From Glossina fuscipes (Eukaryota; Arthropoda; Insecta; Diptera; Glossinidae): a stretch of DNA of 64,000 nt. Where the stretch lies: contig NW_023998453.1 of the NCBI RefSeq assembly GCF_014805625.2, positions 1,353,645-1,417,644 on the forward strand, in the 5' to 3' direction. Made by a program: the position numbers and the translations under genes. The notes beneath the pieces are model-generated. The model was not told where the DNA came from, did no database searches, and saw only the letters and a list, made by a program, of their open reading frames with translations. Positions 40,449-52,701 of the stretch are shown here, piece by piece; within the stretch, counting starts at the first letter, position 1, and every line of letters begins with the position of its first letter.

Positions 40449-40690
40449 GTCAACGTAAATATGGTGGTCCGCCGCCTAATTGGGATGGTCCCACTCCGGG
40501 CAACGGTTGCGAAGTATTTTGCGGGAAAATACCGAAAGATATGTTTGAAGATGAGTTAATACCTTTGTTTGAGAATTGTGGCACTATTTGGGATTTAAGA
40601 TTAATGATGGATCCCATGACTGGTACAAATCGTGGCTATGCATTTGTTACATTTACCACAAGAGAAGCCGCTTCGAATGCAGTTAAACAG
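40449..40690 (+). CDS. Syp: Syp exon: RRM1 (residues 147-227)
   Basis: A 242-nt exon encoding the QRKYGGPPP linker and most of the first RNA recognition motif. RNP2 is VFCGKI (residues 169-174) and RNP1 is RGYAFVTF (208-215), and the aromatic residues that stack on RNA bases are present in both. It ends ...AVKQ at a phase-0 boundary with donor GTATTT (40691), a weaker donor than the GTAAGT of several other exons. The last strand of RRM1 is supplied by whichever alternative exon follows. Confidence 0.95.
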
Positions 40691-41104
40691 GTATTTATCT
40701 CTTTTTGAATTTTTTCTCTTTTATTCAAATATTGTTTAGAAAAAAGAAAAACTAATTGTTTATCAAAAAAAAAAGTAAAATCGCATTTCTTTAGAAAAAT
40801 TACAAAAAAAAATTTCTAATATTATATTTTTATATTTTTTTAAACTTACGCAAAGATTTGGCTTTAATATAAATTCACATATATTTTTTAAGGCTTTTGC
40901 GATTAATATTAGAAAAAAATAGTAATTATATTTAAAAAATAAGCGAACGATTGATTTTTAATTTCTAAGCAAATGCAATACAACATCCGAAAGAATAACT
41001 TTCTTTCAAACTTTTATTTTTATTTTATTTTTTTTTTTTTTTTTTTTTAATATATATATAAAACTCTACTCCAAGCTTTTTCTTTATTTTTATTTATAAC
41101 TCTG

Positions 41105-41109
41105 TCTAT

Positions 41110-41152
<43 letters not shown>
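41105..41152. repeat. (TA)n microsatellite
   Basis: TA repeats with one TAAA interruption in the intron before exon 5a. Confidence 0.9.
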
Positions 41153-41154
<2 letters not shown>

Positions 41155-42459
41155 AGCAGTTTGAAATTTCTTCTTTAGTTTCAATCTATGAATAATAGGA
41201 AAAGAGAAAAATTCTTTCTATTCAGAAAAACCTTTTTTAAAAGCTATTTTCCAATGTTTTTTGCTGTAATTTTCTCTTCTATTCATTTATTACTTTAAAA
41301 AACTCTGTAACTTTAAAGTAGTTGTTTAGATTTTGAATTGCATTGCATGATATTATAAAAAAAAAAAAAAAAAACAAAAAAAAAGCCAGAAAAAGCGTTA
41401 CAAAAAATTTTCTGTATACCACCTTGTTGTGTTATTGTTATTATTATACCTAGAAAAACAGAGATTTAAAAAAGAAAACAAAAAAGAAAGAAAAAAAATT
41501 ATTTGGCTGTAATATCGCTACCCAAGTTAATGTATACCGCTAAAACGAAATAGAAAACCGCGAATAATTGACAAAAAGCGAAACTCTGCGGTTCGCTCTC
41601 AAATATTGCCTTTTGAAAAGAAGTCTCTAAAGGATGTAAACCTTTCGTCCCTCCCAGTTCGCCTTTGCTGCTTTTTTTAATTTTTTCATATTTCCTCGCT
41701 CTATCTCTTTCTCTTTCTCTCTTTCCGCTTTCTTTTTCTTTTTCTTTCCCTTTTTTGTTTTTTCTACTTCTTCTATACCTGCTTCTTAGCTCGTAAATAG
41801 CATTATTGTTTGAATATGTTTTTTAACCTGAAATTTTTTTTTTAATCTCTTTTTAGATTTAAGATTTGTTCAAGCGATTTGTTTTTTTTTTTTTTTTTTT
41901 GACAGCCGTTTAATAAGTCACTTAAAGAAACCGAAATTAAACAAAATTCTAAATTTATTTCCAATTTAGCTTAGTGTAGTAGTTGTGCAACCGACGTTAT
42001 TCACAATGATTTCTCCTCTTTGCATAAAAATGAAAGAAAAGAAAACAAAATGTGTGACATTTGAAACACTTTTTCTTCCTGTCGTTTTTATTATGCCCAC
42101 CACAAGAACAAAAACCACTATATTAGGAGGATACACATCAACTATTTGTAAAGCCAGGAAACGGCAAACTGAAGGCGATGACAGCGGTTGGTGGTGTCCA
42201 CATTAACAATCTGCGCTCGCACCGCTAACCGGCTTTTATAACTGCGCATTATCTCGAGATCACGCTGAAACTGCATGACGGTCCGATGGTTACGATATCA
42301 ATTTTCTTTTGTGGCTAATGAAAACTACTTTAGAGATCCAGAGGCTTTGCCATGAAAAATTTCAAAATTTCCTAACTGTCGGAGGCGGACCCTACCTACC
42401 CTCTCAGCTGGCAGTTATATAACGTGTTCCCAATCAATCCGTCTGAAAGTGCAAAGAAA

Positions 42460-42506
42460 TGATGATGATGATGATGTTGTGTTGTGTGTGTGTGTGTGTG
42501 TGTGTG
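42460..42506. repeat. (ATG)n-(TG)n compound microsatellite
   Basis: ATG units followed by about ten TG units in the intron before exon 5a. Confidence 0.9.
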
Positions 42507-44462
42507 GTGGGCATCAAAAATAGATTCGGCCCTATGTAAAAGCCGAATGTATAGTATCTTCTTATTCATTCTTCTTCTTCTTCTTCTTCCTCACATTTTT
42601 GTAAGTTCAATTCATCATCCATCCACTTTTCGTAGCTAAATAGTTTATATTTGTCAATATATCATATTACTGCTCATGGTTAGTTAAGTTAGTGTTGTCT
42701 GGTTTTATTTTGCTACAATTGTGCGAGCATGTCCTAATTAACACCTGTTACAGAAAAAAACACAACTAATCCCCAATATACCTAATTTAATTTAAAAAAA
42801 AATTTTTTTTTTTTTATTTTTTTACTAATTTTTATTAATCATAAACCGTATACTACTTTCTCTCTAATATCGGAAATGCTGCTGTGCCTATGGCCTAAAA
42901 CTTCCCTCCTCTCTGGATAATATAGCAAAATTCAAAATTTTTATCACAACTCTTTCGGCAAAATTTTGGTAAACACAACAGATTTTGAATGGAGTTTTTT
43001 TTTTTTAAAGAATACATATTGTACATACATATATGTATGATGTGCACATATATTTACACTTTTATTGCATTGGTAATACACGCATACGAACAAAAAAGGA
43101 AAGAAAAGCGAAATTGATGGATTATGTGTTTTGTGTCTCTTCTTACGCCGTTGTGTTAATTCGTTCCGAAAACGACGCTTCCACGACACTTGATAAAAAA
43201 GATGATGTCTATGACAATGTTTGGCGAAATATGCCGGGCAAATATGCTCTCGCACTTATAACGGAAGAGAGGCTACTCTAAAATTTCAATTTTTATTGTT
43301 ATTCACGATAGGACTGTGTTGGCGTTAATCAATAAAACGTTGTGCAGCGAGAAATTGTTGAATAAAGTCTGAGACAAGATTTTCACGTTTTTCTAACATT
43401 TTCTTGCATTACAACAATTACGTTAATATGTTAAGCGTGCGTCTATTAAAAAATATAAGAACATGAAAAGAAAATGTATATATATATATATATATATATA
43501 ATACATATATATACATTATTTTTTGGAAAGTACTACAAATCATGCTGAATAGAGCTTACTTTTGACATTAGCAAGCTATGAAAATTTATTCATTCTCTTT
43601 ACAAAAACGTTTTCGTCCGGCAACTTGTCTAACGAGGTATTGCGTCTCGAAAAGAATTCAAGCACTCGTTTTGCCATCTTCTAACGCCAATCGAAAATCG
43701 ATTTAATTCATGTTCGTCTGTTAATAAAATTCTGAAACTTTTGAACATTAGCATATGCTCTGGTAACGGGTAGGATATGCATGGTGTTGTTGAGATTGGA
43801 TTTCCGAGTATTATGGACTAAACGTATACATTCTTAGGCACCATACTATATGCCGTAACTGGGACTAAGTGGTACTGAACTGACCCATATATATATATAT
43901 ATATTGTTTATACATATATATATATTATTTATATATCATCATATCGGAAACCAATGCAATAGAAAATATGATTACAGGACATTTTATTTTTAATAACAGT
44001 ATTGAAAACCTTTTTCCCTTAAAATTTTCACTATCAGTGAGAAATTTCCAAGATGTATTCCTAACAACTTTTCTTTTACTTCGTTTAGTAGTATGTGCTA
44101 TATATATTCGTTTTGGTTTAGTGTGATCTAAATGACTTTCTTTATTATTAAATCTTTCATTATGTATAGTTTCTTCTTTTTTTTTTTTATATCATTTTAT
44201 AATTTTTATTTTCCTTTTTTATTTTATTTATTAAAAATCATCGTTCATTTGATTCAAATTTGAAATTATTTTATTTAATTTTTTTTATACAAAACTATAT
44301 TTTTTCTTATGTTTGTTTATTTTTTTTTGTCAATTTTATTTTTTTATAATTATAAATTTTTTATTAAAATCCCTTTTAAACTAATTACACGTAATAAAAA
44401 ACAAAAAAAAAAAAAAAAAAAAACCATATTACCCTTTGTGTTATCCCCTCACTACTCTACAG

Positions 44463-44598
44463 CTCGATAATCATGAAATAAAACCTGGCAAGTGTCTAAA
44501 AATAAATATAAGTGTACCGAACCTGCGCCTATTTGTAGGCAACATACCTAAATCAAAGGGCAAAGAGGAGATTTTAGAGGAATTTGGTAAATTAACAG
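44463..44598 (+). CDS. Syp: Syp alternative exon 5a (RRM2 first half, version A)
   Basis: A 136-nt exon that enters in phase 0 and leaves in phase 1, with acceptor CTCTACAG and donor GTAAAT (44599). It encodes 45 residues starting LDNHEIKPGK, containing the RRM2 RNP2 motif LFVGNI (residues 250-255), the loop PKSKGK and the end LEEFGKLT. Joined to the next shared exon the split codon reads GCT (Ala). By hand alignment it shares 23 of 45 residues with exon 5b at 49151-49286. Closeness to the fly Syncrip sequence I recognise suggests this is the commonly used form; expression cannot be judged from DNA. Confidence 0.95.
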
Positions 44599-46833
44599 GT
44601 AAATTTTTTTTGCTTTCTTTTCAAAACAACAAAAAAATTCAATTTTTCAAAATATTATTCTTACAAAAAACGGAACATTAATAACATATACACTACGCTT
44701 AATGAAAATGGAATTTTCTTTATTTATTTATTTATTTTTTTTTTGTGCGTCTTGTTGCATCAGAGAAATATATGTTATTAATGTTTGTTTAAAAAATTAA
44801 GAAGAAGCATTAAGTTGTTTTATATTTGCTTCAATTGGCTATAAATACAAAAATCCAATTGGCTATAAGTAAATTGGCGAATTAAAGAAATTGAATTGGC
44901 TGTGATAATGGCAATGAAACGGCTGCGGGCTCGCTATTTTGTGCTAGGTTGGTTGGCTATGACACAAAGTTTCAAAAGGTAATTCGAAACGGTTATGTTA
45001 TGCCTTCCACGGGGTTTGTTGGTATCAATTATTATCAGGTTTATATATGGTCCAAAACGTTTATCAATTCTTTCTTGTGCATATAGACAGGATTTAATTT
45101 AGAAAGTAAACCTATATATATATATATATGTAATCTCGATCGATAAACGTGAATAATGGAATTGGTTTAACAATGCCTGAGTGTTTTGCCTAAAACATTG
45201 CGGACAATCCTTTGTATTTTCATCTCAATAAACAAAAGAAAAACGTAGTCGTGCGTGCAGCTTAAATGTCATTTTATTTTCATCTGGTACCTATGCATCG
45301 AAATTTGTGTTAGACCTTAAACTATTCACCCTTATAAATGATCGCTCTTATCAGTCCATTGACCCGAGCGTTAAAAACGAACATAAAGACTACAGTGGGC
45401 CATTATATACTCTGCAACATCCCACAGTTCCATATATAACGAATTTTTAAGATAAAACAAGTTATATGGAAAGTGATCGCAAAAGAGGTCCGATCGCAAC
45501 CATTTTCAATAGAGTTCGTTCTTGGTCCAAACTTTGTCGGTATACAAAAATTGCGGTCTTCAGGTTATGCGCTAATAGGTTACAAACATTGAAGTATGAA
45601 ATTTGTAATACAAGACTGATGGACCCAGCCTCATAAGTAGTTGCATTAACTCGTGTATTGGCGTAACCCCCCGTTCTCTATATATTGTCAGGGTATTAAA
45701 AAATATTTTGCTATGAATACAATTTTTCCGTTATTTCAATGGATAGTTTCATCCGAAGATAAACCAAAAAGAAAAGAAAGGTAATTGAAAATGGGCTTGC
45801 ACGCTCGAGCGCCCGTTAATTTTAAATACATCTATTCGTAGCCTTTTGAAGAGACTGCAAGCGAGGGATTGTGAAACTCAATTAGAAAACGATTCGATCC
45901 GCAGAAATGCAGGCGTTGTTAAGCAAATTCTACTTTTCATGTCAGTCCAAGAGAATATATGAAAGGTTTTCTTTTTCACCGGAAGCGATGGATATGAAAC
46001 GATTTGATAAACCAGATAAACATAAATCTCCTTCTTGTTTTTTTTTTTTTTTTTTTTTTACATCACGATCGCACCATATCTTTTTGCGTTTGTTACAAAT
46101 AAACATTATTTAAATTGAAAAGAGAAAAATAAATAAATAAATATAATAATATTTTCTACCCCAAATCTTCTTTTTAAATCCTTATAAAATATTTGCACCA
46201 TTTTTTTGTTTTTTTGTTTTTTTTTATTCGTATAACAATGTACCACTACCATCATGATTCATCATTGAGACTCTTTTCAAATGCGTTTCTCAAAAATGAG
46301 CAAAGCTATATAACAATCATTACACAAATTGCTACTGCTCCTTCCTATACCCCCATATTATCATCAACGTATATATTTTTAAATTAGCTTTTTTAATGTA
46401 TAATGTTTCGTTAATCTGAAGGCCTTGATGTACATTTTTTCTTTTTCATGTATAACATCTTCATTTCATAATTATGTATAGTAGAAAAACAAAAACTCAT
46501 CTCTCATCTCTCTTGGCCGTGCTTTCATTACACTTTTTATATCCAATACATATCATGCAAAAAAAAAAAAAATAAAAAAATATTCATTATATGCTGTACA
46601 ATACAATAAGTTTTTCTTTAAAATACTTTTTTTGACATACAATATATATATATATATATAAATCTCCAGTCATTAACTTTGCGTATATTTTCTGAAAAAG
46701 AAGAGAAAAAAACCGATATCTTTAAAAAACTACTTTACTATATTATTCAATATAATTTTTGCATTAAAAAGTTATCACCTTATTTAGCAAACATATATAT
46801 ATATTTTTTAAAAATTGGATATAATTTGATGAT

Positions 46834-47603
46834 GGTTGGAGCGAGTGCATTGTGCAGTTTCCATATTAAGAAAGTAAGCGAGGATAGTTAATATTAACAA
46901 ATCAGAGCTGCTTTGAAAACTAAAAAGCGCGAGCGTGGTTTCACTTTAAAGTAAATCCGTAACGTGATTTCCAGTCCCAATTACCGTAGTCGTCTAATGT
47001 CAAGGAGGAGTTGCGTATTTTAACGTATGAATACATCTGCATCTTCTACTGTTTTTTCAAAGCAGGGCGAAGTGCAAATACGTTCCATGCAGAAGCCTGT
47101 CTCCGTTGCAAGTTTTCCTCATGAAATATTTCTTAAGCAGATTTTTATTTAACTCTGTTTAAAATAAAACCAAAGCACTTTTCCGCGATCGTATCTTAGC
47201 GCATGCGGATTTTGCAGCGGTTGGAGCAGTGCATTGTGCACTTTCCATATTAAGAAAGTAAGCGAGGATAGTTAATATTAACAAATCAGAGCTGCTTTGA
47301 AACTAAAAAGCGCGAGCGTGGTTTCACTTTAAAGTAAATCCGTAACGTGATTTCCAGTCCCAATTACCGTAGTCGTCTAATGTCAAGGAGCAGTTGCGTA
47401 TTTTAACGTATGAATACATCTGCATCTTCTACTGTTTTTTCAAAGCAGGGCGAAGTGCAAATACGTTCCATGCAGAAGCCTGTCTCCGTTGCAAGTTTTC
47501 CTCATGAAATATTTCTTAAGCAGATTTTTATTTAATTCTGTTTAAAATAAAACCAAAGCACTTTCCCGCAATCGTATCTTAGCGCATGCGGATTTTGCAG
47601 CGG
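46834..47603. repeat. Tandem duplication, two ~385-bp units
   Basis: Unit 1 (46834-47218) and unit 2 (47219-47603) both begin GGTTGGAGC and end GATTTTGCAGC. They differ at only a handful of places, such as GCGAG versus GCAG near the start, GGAGGAG versus GGAGCAG in the middle, and TTCCGCGATC versus TCCCGCAATC near the end. The high identity indicates a recent duplication. There are no obvious terminal inverted repeats and no convincing protein. Confidence 0.95.
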
Positions 47604-47904
47604 CTTGCTTGATATCGCAATGTTTCTTCTTAAAAGCGATTTGCATCCCTACCGAAAACTCGCTACATTTCCGATTTATTATCTAGAAGATGGATGCGTC
47701 ATCGATGGCCAAGATTTTTTTTGTTTTCAAATTTCTCTTTTAAAAAGTTCGTACAGCGTACCGCAACTGCTGCTTAATGCTATCGCAGCAATTTAAAACT
47801 GCCGATACTAAAGACTGGCAAGACCTTTTCTTTAGAAATCGTATTAAATATCGTCACTAAAACTGTTTTCTTTTCATGCCTGCCAATCAGATGACTTGGC
47901 ATTC

Positions 47905-47990
47905 GAATGAAAGCAATTTAGCCGAGTAGGTACGAGTAGGAGCTACTGACAAATCAGTATTCGCGGGTTCAAATCTCTTTGCTTTGGTCG
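47905..47990 (+). other. tRNA-like element with pol III A and B boxes (SINE relic or tRNA pseudogene candidate)
   Basis: The A-box-like TAGCCGAGTAGG (47919-47930) matches TRGCNNAGYNGG and is followed 47 nt later (start to start) by the B-box-like GGTTCAAATC (47966-47975). Between them TACTGA and TCAGTA can pair around CAAA. Flanking AAAGCAA (about 47910-47916) and TTGCTTT can also pair. The standard cloverleaf does not fit: the acceptor and T stems mismatch when aligned to the boxes, and the anticodon loop has the wrong size. A functional tRNA is therefore unlikely, and a tRNA-derived relic or a coincidence is more plausible. Confidence 0.3.
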
Positions 47991-49150
47991 TTTCTATTGT
48001 CAGTATTCAACCGGCAAAGGACTGAGCACTTCTTTCTTGCGGTCACCGAAAGAGGGCGTGATTGACAATTAACTATGACGATGTGGTTGTCTTGATTCAA
48101 TGACTGATTGACGAGTTCTTCTTTTGTGTCGAGGAAACTCGTGGACGATCAATAGAGTAAATAATTTTTCTTTAGAAACTGTTTCTATTTAAGGTAAAGT
48201 CGATTGTCATTGTAATTTTATAATATCCTACCAACTGCTACTCGGTTCGGTTGCCCAGAGGTAGCCTCTTCAGCCACCTTTTCCCGTCTTAGTGAAATTC
48301 GATTTTTTAATTAGTTGTTTACTTGAGAAAAAGGTTAAAAAATGCTCTCCTCAGTGACGTGTTTCGTTGTGTAAGGAACGTTTTCTTTGAGAAAAATTTT
48401 TGCACAACAATGTAGTAAGCAGGGCATGTGCGCCCAGTGGCGGGCAGAAGAAGATGTGTCTTACAACAGTGTTATGCTTGGTTGAGTGCATTTTGACACT
48501 ATTTTTGAGTCTGCATAGTTGCTGTAAAATATATCGTAGCGGGTTTTTTTTTCCTTTTTTACTGAAAAGTGCATCAAAGTCTCCAACCATCTGAATGAGA
48601 AAAAATATATTTAATTTATTGAAAACAGTTTTTCAGGCAAAATTTTGTTTTTATTTTCAAAACCACTTTCAGCACACATATATATGGTATGCTTTTTAAA
48701 ACAAAATTAATTTTTTTTGTTTTTTTAATCTCATGGTTATAACAAAATTTATATTACCACGAAAAAAAAAATTTCTAAAACAGTAGAAATTTTTAAGAGC
48801 CTCTCTCTCTCTCTCTTTCTCAAATAATTTTGACTTGATATAATTTTTTTTTTGATCAAATTTTTATTTTAATGTTACTAAAAACAAATCTCTAAAATAT
48901 GAAATGATATCACATTAAAATATATTATGAAAGTATATATTATAAAAAATAAAAATTAGTTGTTCTTTATAATTTGGCACGAAAGAAAATAATAGATAAT
49001 AACAACAAAAGAAAAAAAATGCATTGAGAAATATTTAACAAAAAAAAAAAAAAAAGCCATAGGAAAAAAGAATAATACGAATACAAAATTTGTATATTAT
49101 TTTTTTTTGTTTTTGTTTGTTTGTTTGTGTGTTACATTTAACAATTCCAG

Positions 49151-49286
49151 CTGAATGATTTTGAAATTCGGAAAGGCAAAAAGATTGGTGTAACGATATC
49201 ATTTAACAATCACCGGCTTTTTGTCGGCAATATACCTAAGAATAGAGATCACGACGAATTATTAGAGGAATTTTCTAAACATGCAC
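49151..49286 (+). CDS. Syp: Syp alternative exon 5b (RRM2 first half, version B)
   Basis: A 136-nt exon with the same phases as 5a, acceptor ATTCCAG (49150) and donor GTAAGT (49287). It encodes LNDFEIRKGKKIGVTISF, keeps the RNP2 motif LFVGNI, and ends LEEFSKHA; the split codon becomes CCT (Pro) when joined to 52358. It differs from 5a mainly before RNP2 and in the loop after it (NRDHDE instead of SKGKEE). Some positions (LN.FEIR.GK.IGV.IS) look more like vertebrate hnRNP Q than 5a does. Skipping both exons or using both gives an early stop, so the two should be mutually exclusive. Confidence 0.93.
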
Positions 49287-52200
49287 GTAAGTGGTGAAAA
49301 TCAAAAAAAAAAAAAAGAAAATAAATAAATAAATAAAAAAAATTAACAAATAAAAAAAAGAAAATATATTTCAAAATCATAAGAAAATTCCCCCATTCTT
49401 CACTCCTTATTATAGATAAAATTGGTCAATATGAATTGGTTTGCATTAATTATAAAAAAGAAAAAAAAAAAAATCTTTAAAAGAGGTAAAAAATTGGATT
49501 TTTGTTTATTAATTCCCCTGCGCGTGGGAAAAGTAAAATAAAAAAATAAAAAATTGAAAATTCTAACTGCAAAAATTCATCTACAGGTGAAAATTATATT
49601 GTTTTATAATAGTTAAGTTCAAAAAACAACACTCACTTACTCTCTCTTCTCTTCTTCCTGCTTTAAAAAATTGATAAAGAAAAAATAAACTCTTTTTTCC
49701 AAAACCCAAAAAAAAAAAAAAACATTTGCAGATGAAATTTTGTAATTGGAATTTTTTTTTTTTTAATACACAAAAAAATTTTAAATTTTAAAAAGCGCTA
49801 CTCCTGCTAATATTTTTAAATTATTAAAACAAAAAATGCAACAAAAATTGATTAATAAAGAAAACTGTAGCTTAACAATTAACAAAAGGTTAATTAAAAA
49901 ACAAAAAGAAAAAAAAAATGAAAACAATGCCAAAATTCGCTCTTTTCTCTATCTAGGTTTACTTTTTTCTAAAAAACAACTATTTTTTTAATTTAATATA
50001 ATTGTCTAGCTACAGACGATGCTGTGCATAATTATTTTATACGATTTATTTTTTCGCTTTTTTTTTTATAATTTTCAAAATATAATCTTCACCTGATAAA
50101 AAAGAAAAAAAAACCTAGAAAAATTTCAACAAAATTTGCTATATTTGTTTTTTTTTTCAATTCATTTTCTTTGGTTAACACTAAACACCAACGCCAACAA
50201 CAACAATACCATATAGGTAATGACTGGAGACTGTAAAAATTTTAATAAAATGAACTCGTCGAAAGATTGTTTTGCGTCCTATTCTATGGTTTCCATCTAT
50301 CCTTCTATTTATAATGAATAAAGCGAAAGGAACGAATTTATTACGCGTAAAATGATACCACAAATAATAAAAAATTTTGATAAGCATATTAGGTGTGGCT
50401 GTGCTAATGAAGATGTTTTCTTCTTTTATTTTTTACTTGTGCTTCGAAATTATGGCTCAGTATGAAAGAATATATTAATATATATTCAGTATATATTATT
50501 ATTAGAGGTGATCAAAATGATTTTGAAAGTTAGGCGGATCAAATCGAGGCTAAATTTAAATGGGACATCGCGAAAGAAAATGCTTGGAACGACTCGTTTA
50601 TATCTTGTTACTGCATAAAAAAAACCAAGACCATCGCGCAATATTATTTCTGTAGCTTAGTACTGTAGTTTAATTGGCGGGATCCGAAAAAAAAGTCGCG
50701 TGTGTGGTTCTGTTAACAAATCGAACAGCTTTAAATAAAATTCTTCTTTGAAATTTGATTTACTGATACGAAGCCATTAAGGCCTACTACAATAGATTTC
50801 TACCGTGGGTGCAATAATGCAAAATGTTCTTAAACAATCTAAAGGAAACTAAAAGAAAATTGAAGGTAAAGATTTATTTGAAGCGGCATTTTCGACATCT
50901 AAACCGATATTTCGATCGCTCCGCAAAGCTTTGCCCTTCTATTCCACTTATCATCTATAAGGTGGGTGATGATGTGAAAACTCAAGAAAAAATTTGCAAT
51001 TTTGTAACACTTCTTAATGGGAAATCTATATTGCATTCGGACGTTAGATTTTGATATTAAATATATATGTAAAAAAAAAAAGTTTTAAAAAATAATTTGT
51101 GATTGTTTTAAAAATCGCAGTAGAACAAATAGACTGAATTATGATTTATTTCGGGAAAATCACTGTTTGATCAAAGTCAAATATATCGTTTTAGGTAAAT
51201 TAGTTCGCAAATAAGATTTTTACGAGCCATTTTCTTACATTATATTGTGTAAGCCTAAGAGCGTTAAAATTGAAGGAAACTATTGCTTAAATAAAACTAG
51301 CGGAATCGGACTGAAGGGTATAATTAAAAATAAACCTTTGGAGGACTACCATATCCTAGATGTTCGTAACTGATATTTTCGACCCGGTCTACCTCGATTC
51401 AGTAGTACATATACATTTTCTAAGCAAAGAAAAGGATGAAAATTTTAAAATTTGAAAGAAAAAACTTTGATTTAACGACGTTCCACGTTAGAAAATCGTC
51501 ATTACTAACAGCCACATCTATATGTACATTATATGTTTTTTATACATTTTTAAACAAATGTTTTTTTAATTATATCTCTAAATGTTTTTAAAGAGTTTTT
51601 TTAAGCATTCTATTCAAAAAAAAAAAAAAAAAAAAAACCAAAAGAAAAGCTGAAAATTACCGTGTTTTCTTTAAATATAACTTTCTACACTATACATATA
51701 TATATAATATATATATATACATATGTATATATATTTGTCTTTAACTAAATGTCTTTTTTAGTTTTGTGTAATTTTTTTACAATATTTTTTTCATTATATT
51801 TTTCTCCTTTTTGGTGTTTTTTTTTATGTTGTGTCAATAAATAACAAATCAAATTAAACTAAAAAAAAAAAAAAAAAAACAAAACAAAATCTTGTAAAAA
51901 GCAAAAAGTCCCAAAATGTTAATTTTCCCTTTTCGTTGTTTTAAGCAATTATGTAAATTTTAAGTTGCTTTTATACCAAAACCAAAAATTAAAAAAAAAA
52001 ATTTAAATAAATTCTAAAGATGGATAACAAGTGATTTGGCATTAGTTTTTGTTGTACATTTCTAAAAGGAATTCCATTTCCAATTTGCAGAATAATTTAT
52101 ATGATTTTACATAACAAACAATACAAAAGATTACAAATTAATACAAAATGTAAAATGTATTCATTATACTACTCTGCTTTTTTATATATTAAATGATAAA

Positions 52201-52357
52201 GAAAAAATATTCTCGAAAATTTTTGTTGTATTTTTTTTTTTACTTCTTTTCTCTTGAAATTTACTTGATTTTTTTTTATATATAAATAAATAAAAACGAT
52301 TTTGATTAATTTTATTAATTTTTCTTCGTTTTCCCTAACCTACATCAATATTTGTAG
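49287..52357 (+). other. Intron between exon 5b and the second half of RRM2
   Basis: A 3.07-kb phase-1 intron, very A/T-rich, with A runs just after the donor and again near 51617-51638 and 51861-51879, plus TA-rich stretches near 51696-51735. The acceptor TTTGTAG is at 52351-52357. A 76-residue open frame at 50824-51054 has no recognisable domain. Confidence 0.8.
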
Positions 52358-52491
52358 CTGGCCTTATTGAAGTGATAATCTATAGTTCGCCGGACGATAA
52401 AAAAAAGAACCGTGGTTTTTGTTTTCTCGAATACGAATCACATAAAGCAGCTTCATTAGCAAAACGTAGACTTGGCACCGGCAGGACTAAA
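52358..52491 (+). CDS. Syp: Syp exon: RRM2 second half (residues 273-317)
   Basis: A 134-nt exon that completes the split codon (Ala after 5a, Pro after 5b), then encodes GLIEVIIYSSPDDKKKNRG, the RNP1 motif RGFCFLEY (291-298) and the helix ending AKRRLGTGRTK. This is the shared second half of RRM2. The donor GTAAGT follows at 52492 (phase 0). If both alternative exons were skipped, this exon would be read as LALLK and then stop. Confidence 0.95.
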
Positions 52492-52572
52492 GTAAGTGTT
52501 TTACTTGTTTTTTTTTTTTTTTTTTTTGCTCTTTTGCGAATAAATAATGAAATTATTTTGAAAATTAAATAG

Positions 52573-52701
52573 GTCTGGGGATGTGATATAATTGTCGATT
52601 GGGCTGATCCACAAGAAGAGCCAGATGAACAAACGATGTCTAAGGTTAAAGTACTGTATGTTCGAAATTTAACACAGGATGTTACAGAGGAAAAATTGAA
52701 G
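52573..52701 (+). CDS. Syp: Syp exon: RRM2-RRM3 linker and RRM3 start (residues 318-360)
   Basis: A 129-nt, 43-codon exon after an 81-nt intron. It encodes VWGCDIIVDWADPQEEPDEQ, a signature linker of the hnRNP Q/R family, then the RRM3 RNP2 motif LYVRNL (345-350) and its first helix up to EEKLK. Both boundaries are phase 0; the acceptor is AAATAG and the donor GTATTT (52702). Confidence 0.95.

Larger units (their letters stand above)
40691..44462 (+). other. Intron upstream of alternative exon 5a
   Basis: A 3.77-kb phase-0 intron rich in A/T runs. It includes a (TA)n tract (about 41105-41152), an ATG/TG compound repeat (about 42460-42506) and another TA tract (about 43477-43500). A run of at least 20 A (about 44404-44423) lies just before the pyrimidine tract of the acceptor. 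Short open frames at 41985-42206 and 43033-43281 have no recognisable domain. No other gene was seen. Confidence 0.8.
44599..49150 (+). other. Intron between the two alternative exons
   Basis: 4,552 nt separating exons 5a and 5b, too long for simple steric exclusion of one splice site by another. It contains a near-perfect ~385-bp tandem duplication (46834-47603) and a tRNA-like element (47905-47990). A TA tract lies near 46641-46660 and a short TC tract near 48802-48820. The open frames here (for example 47605-47796) match no family I recognise. Confidence 0.8.
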
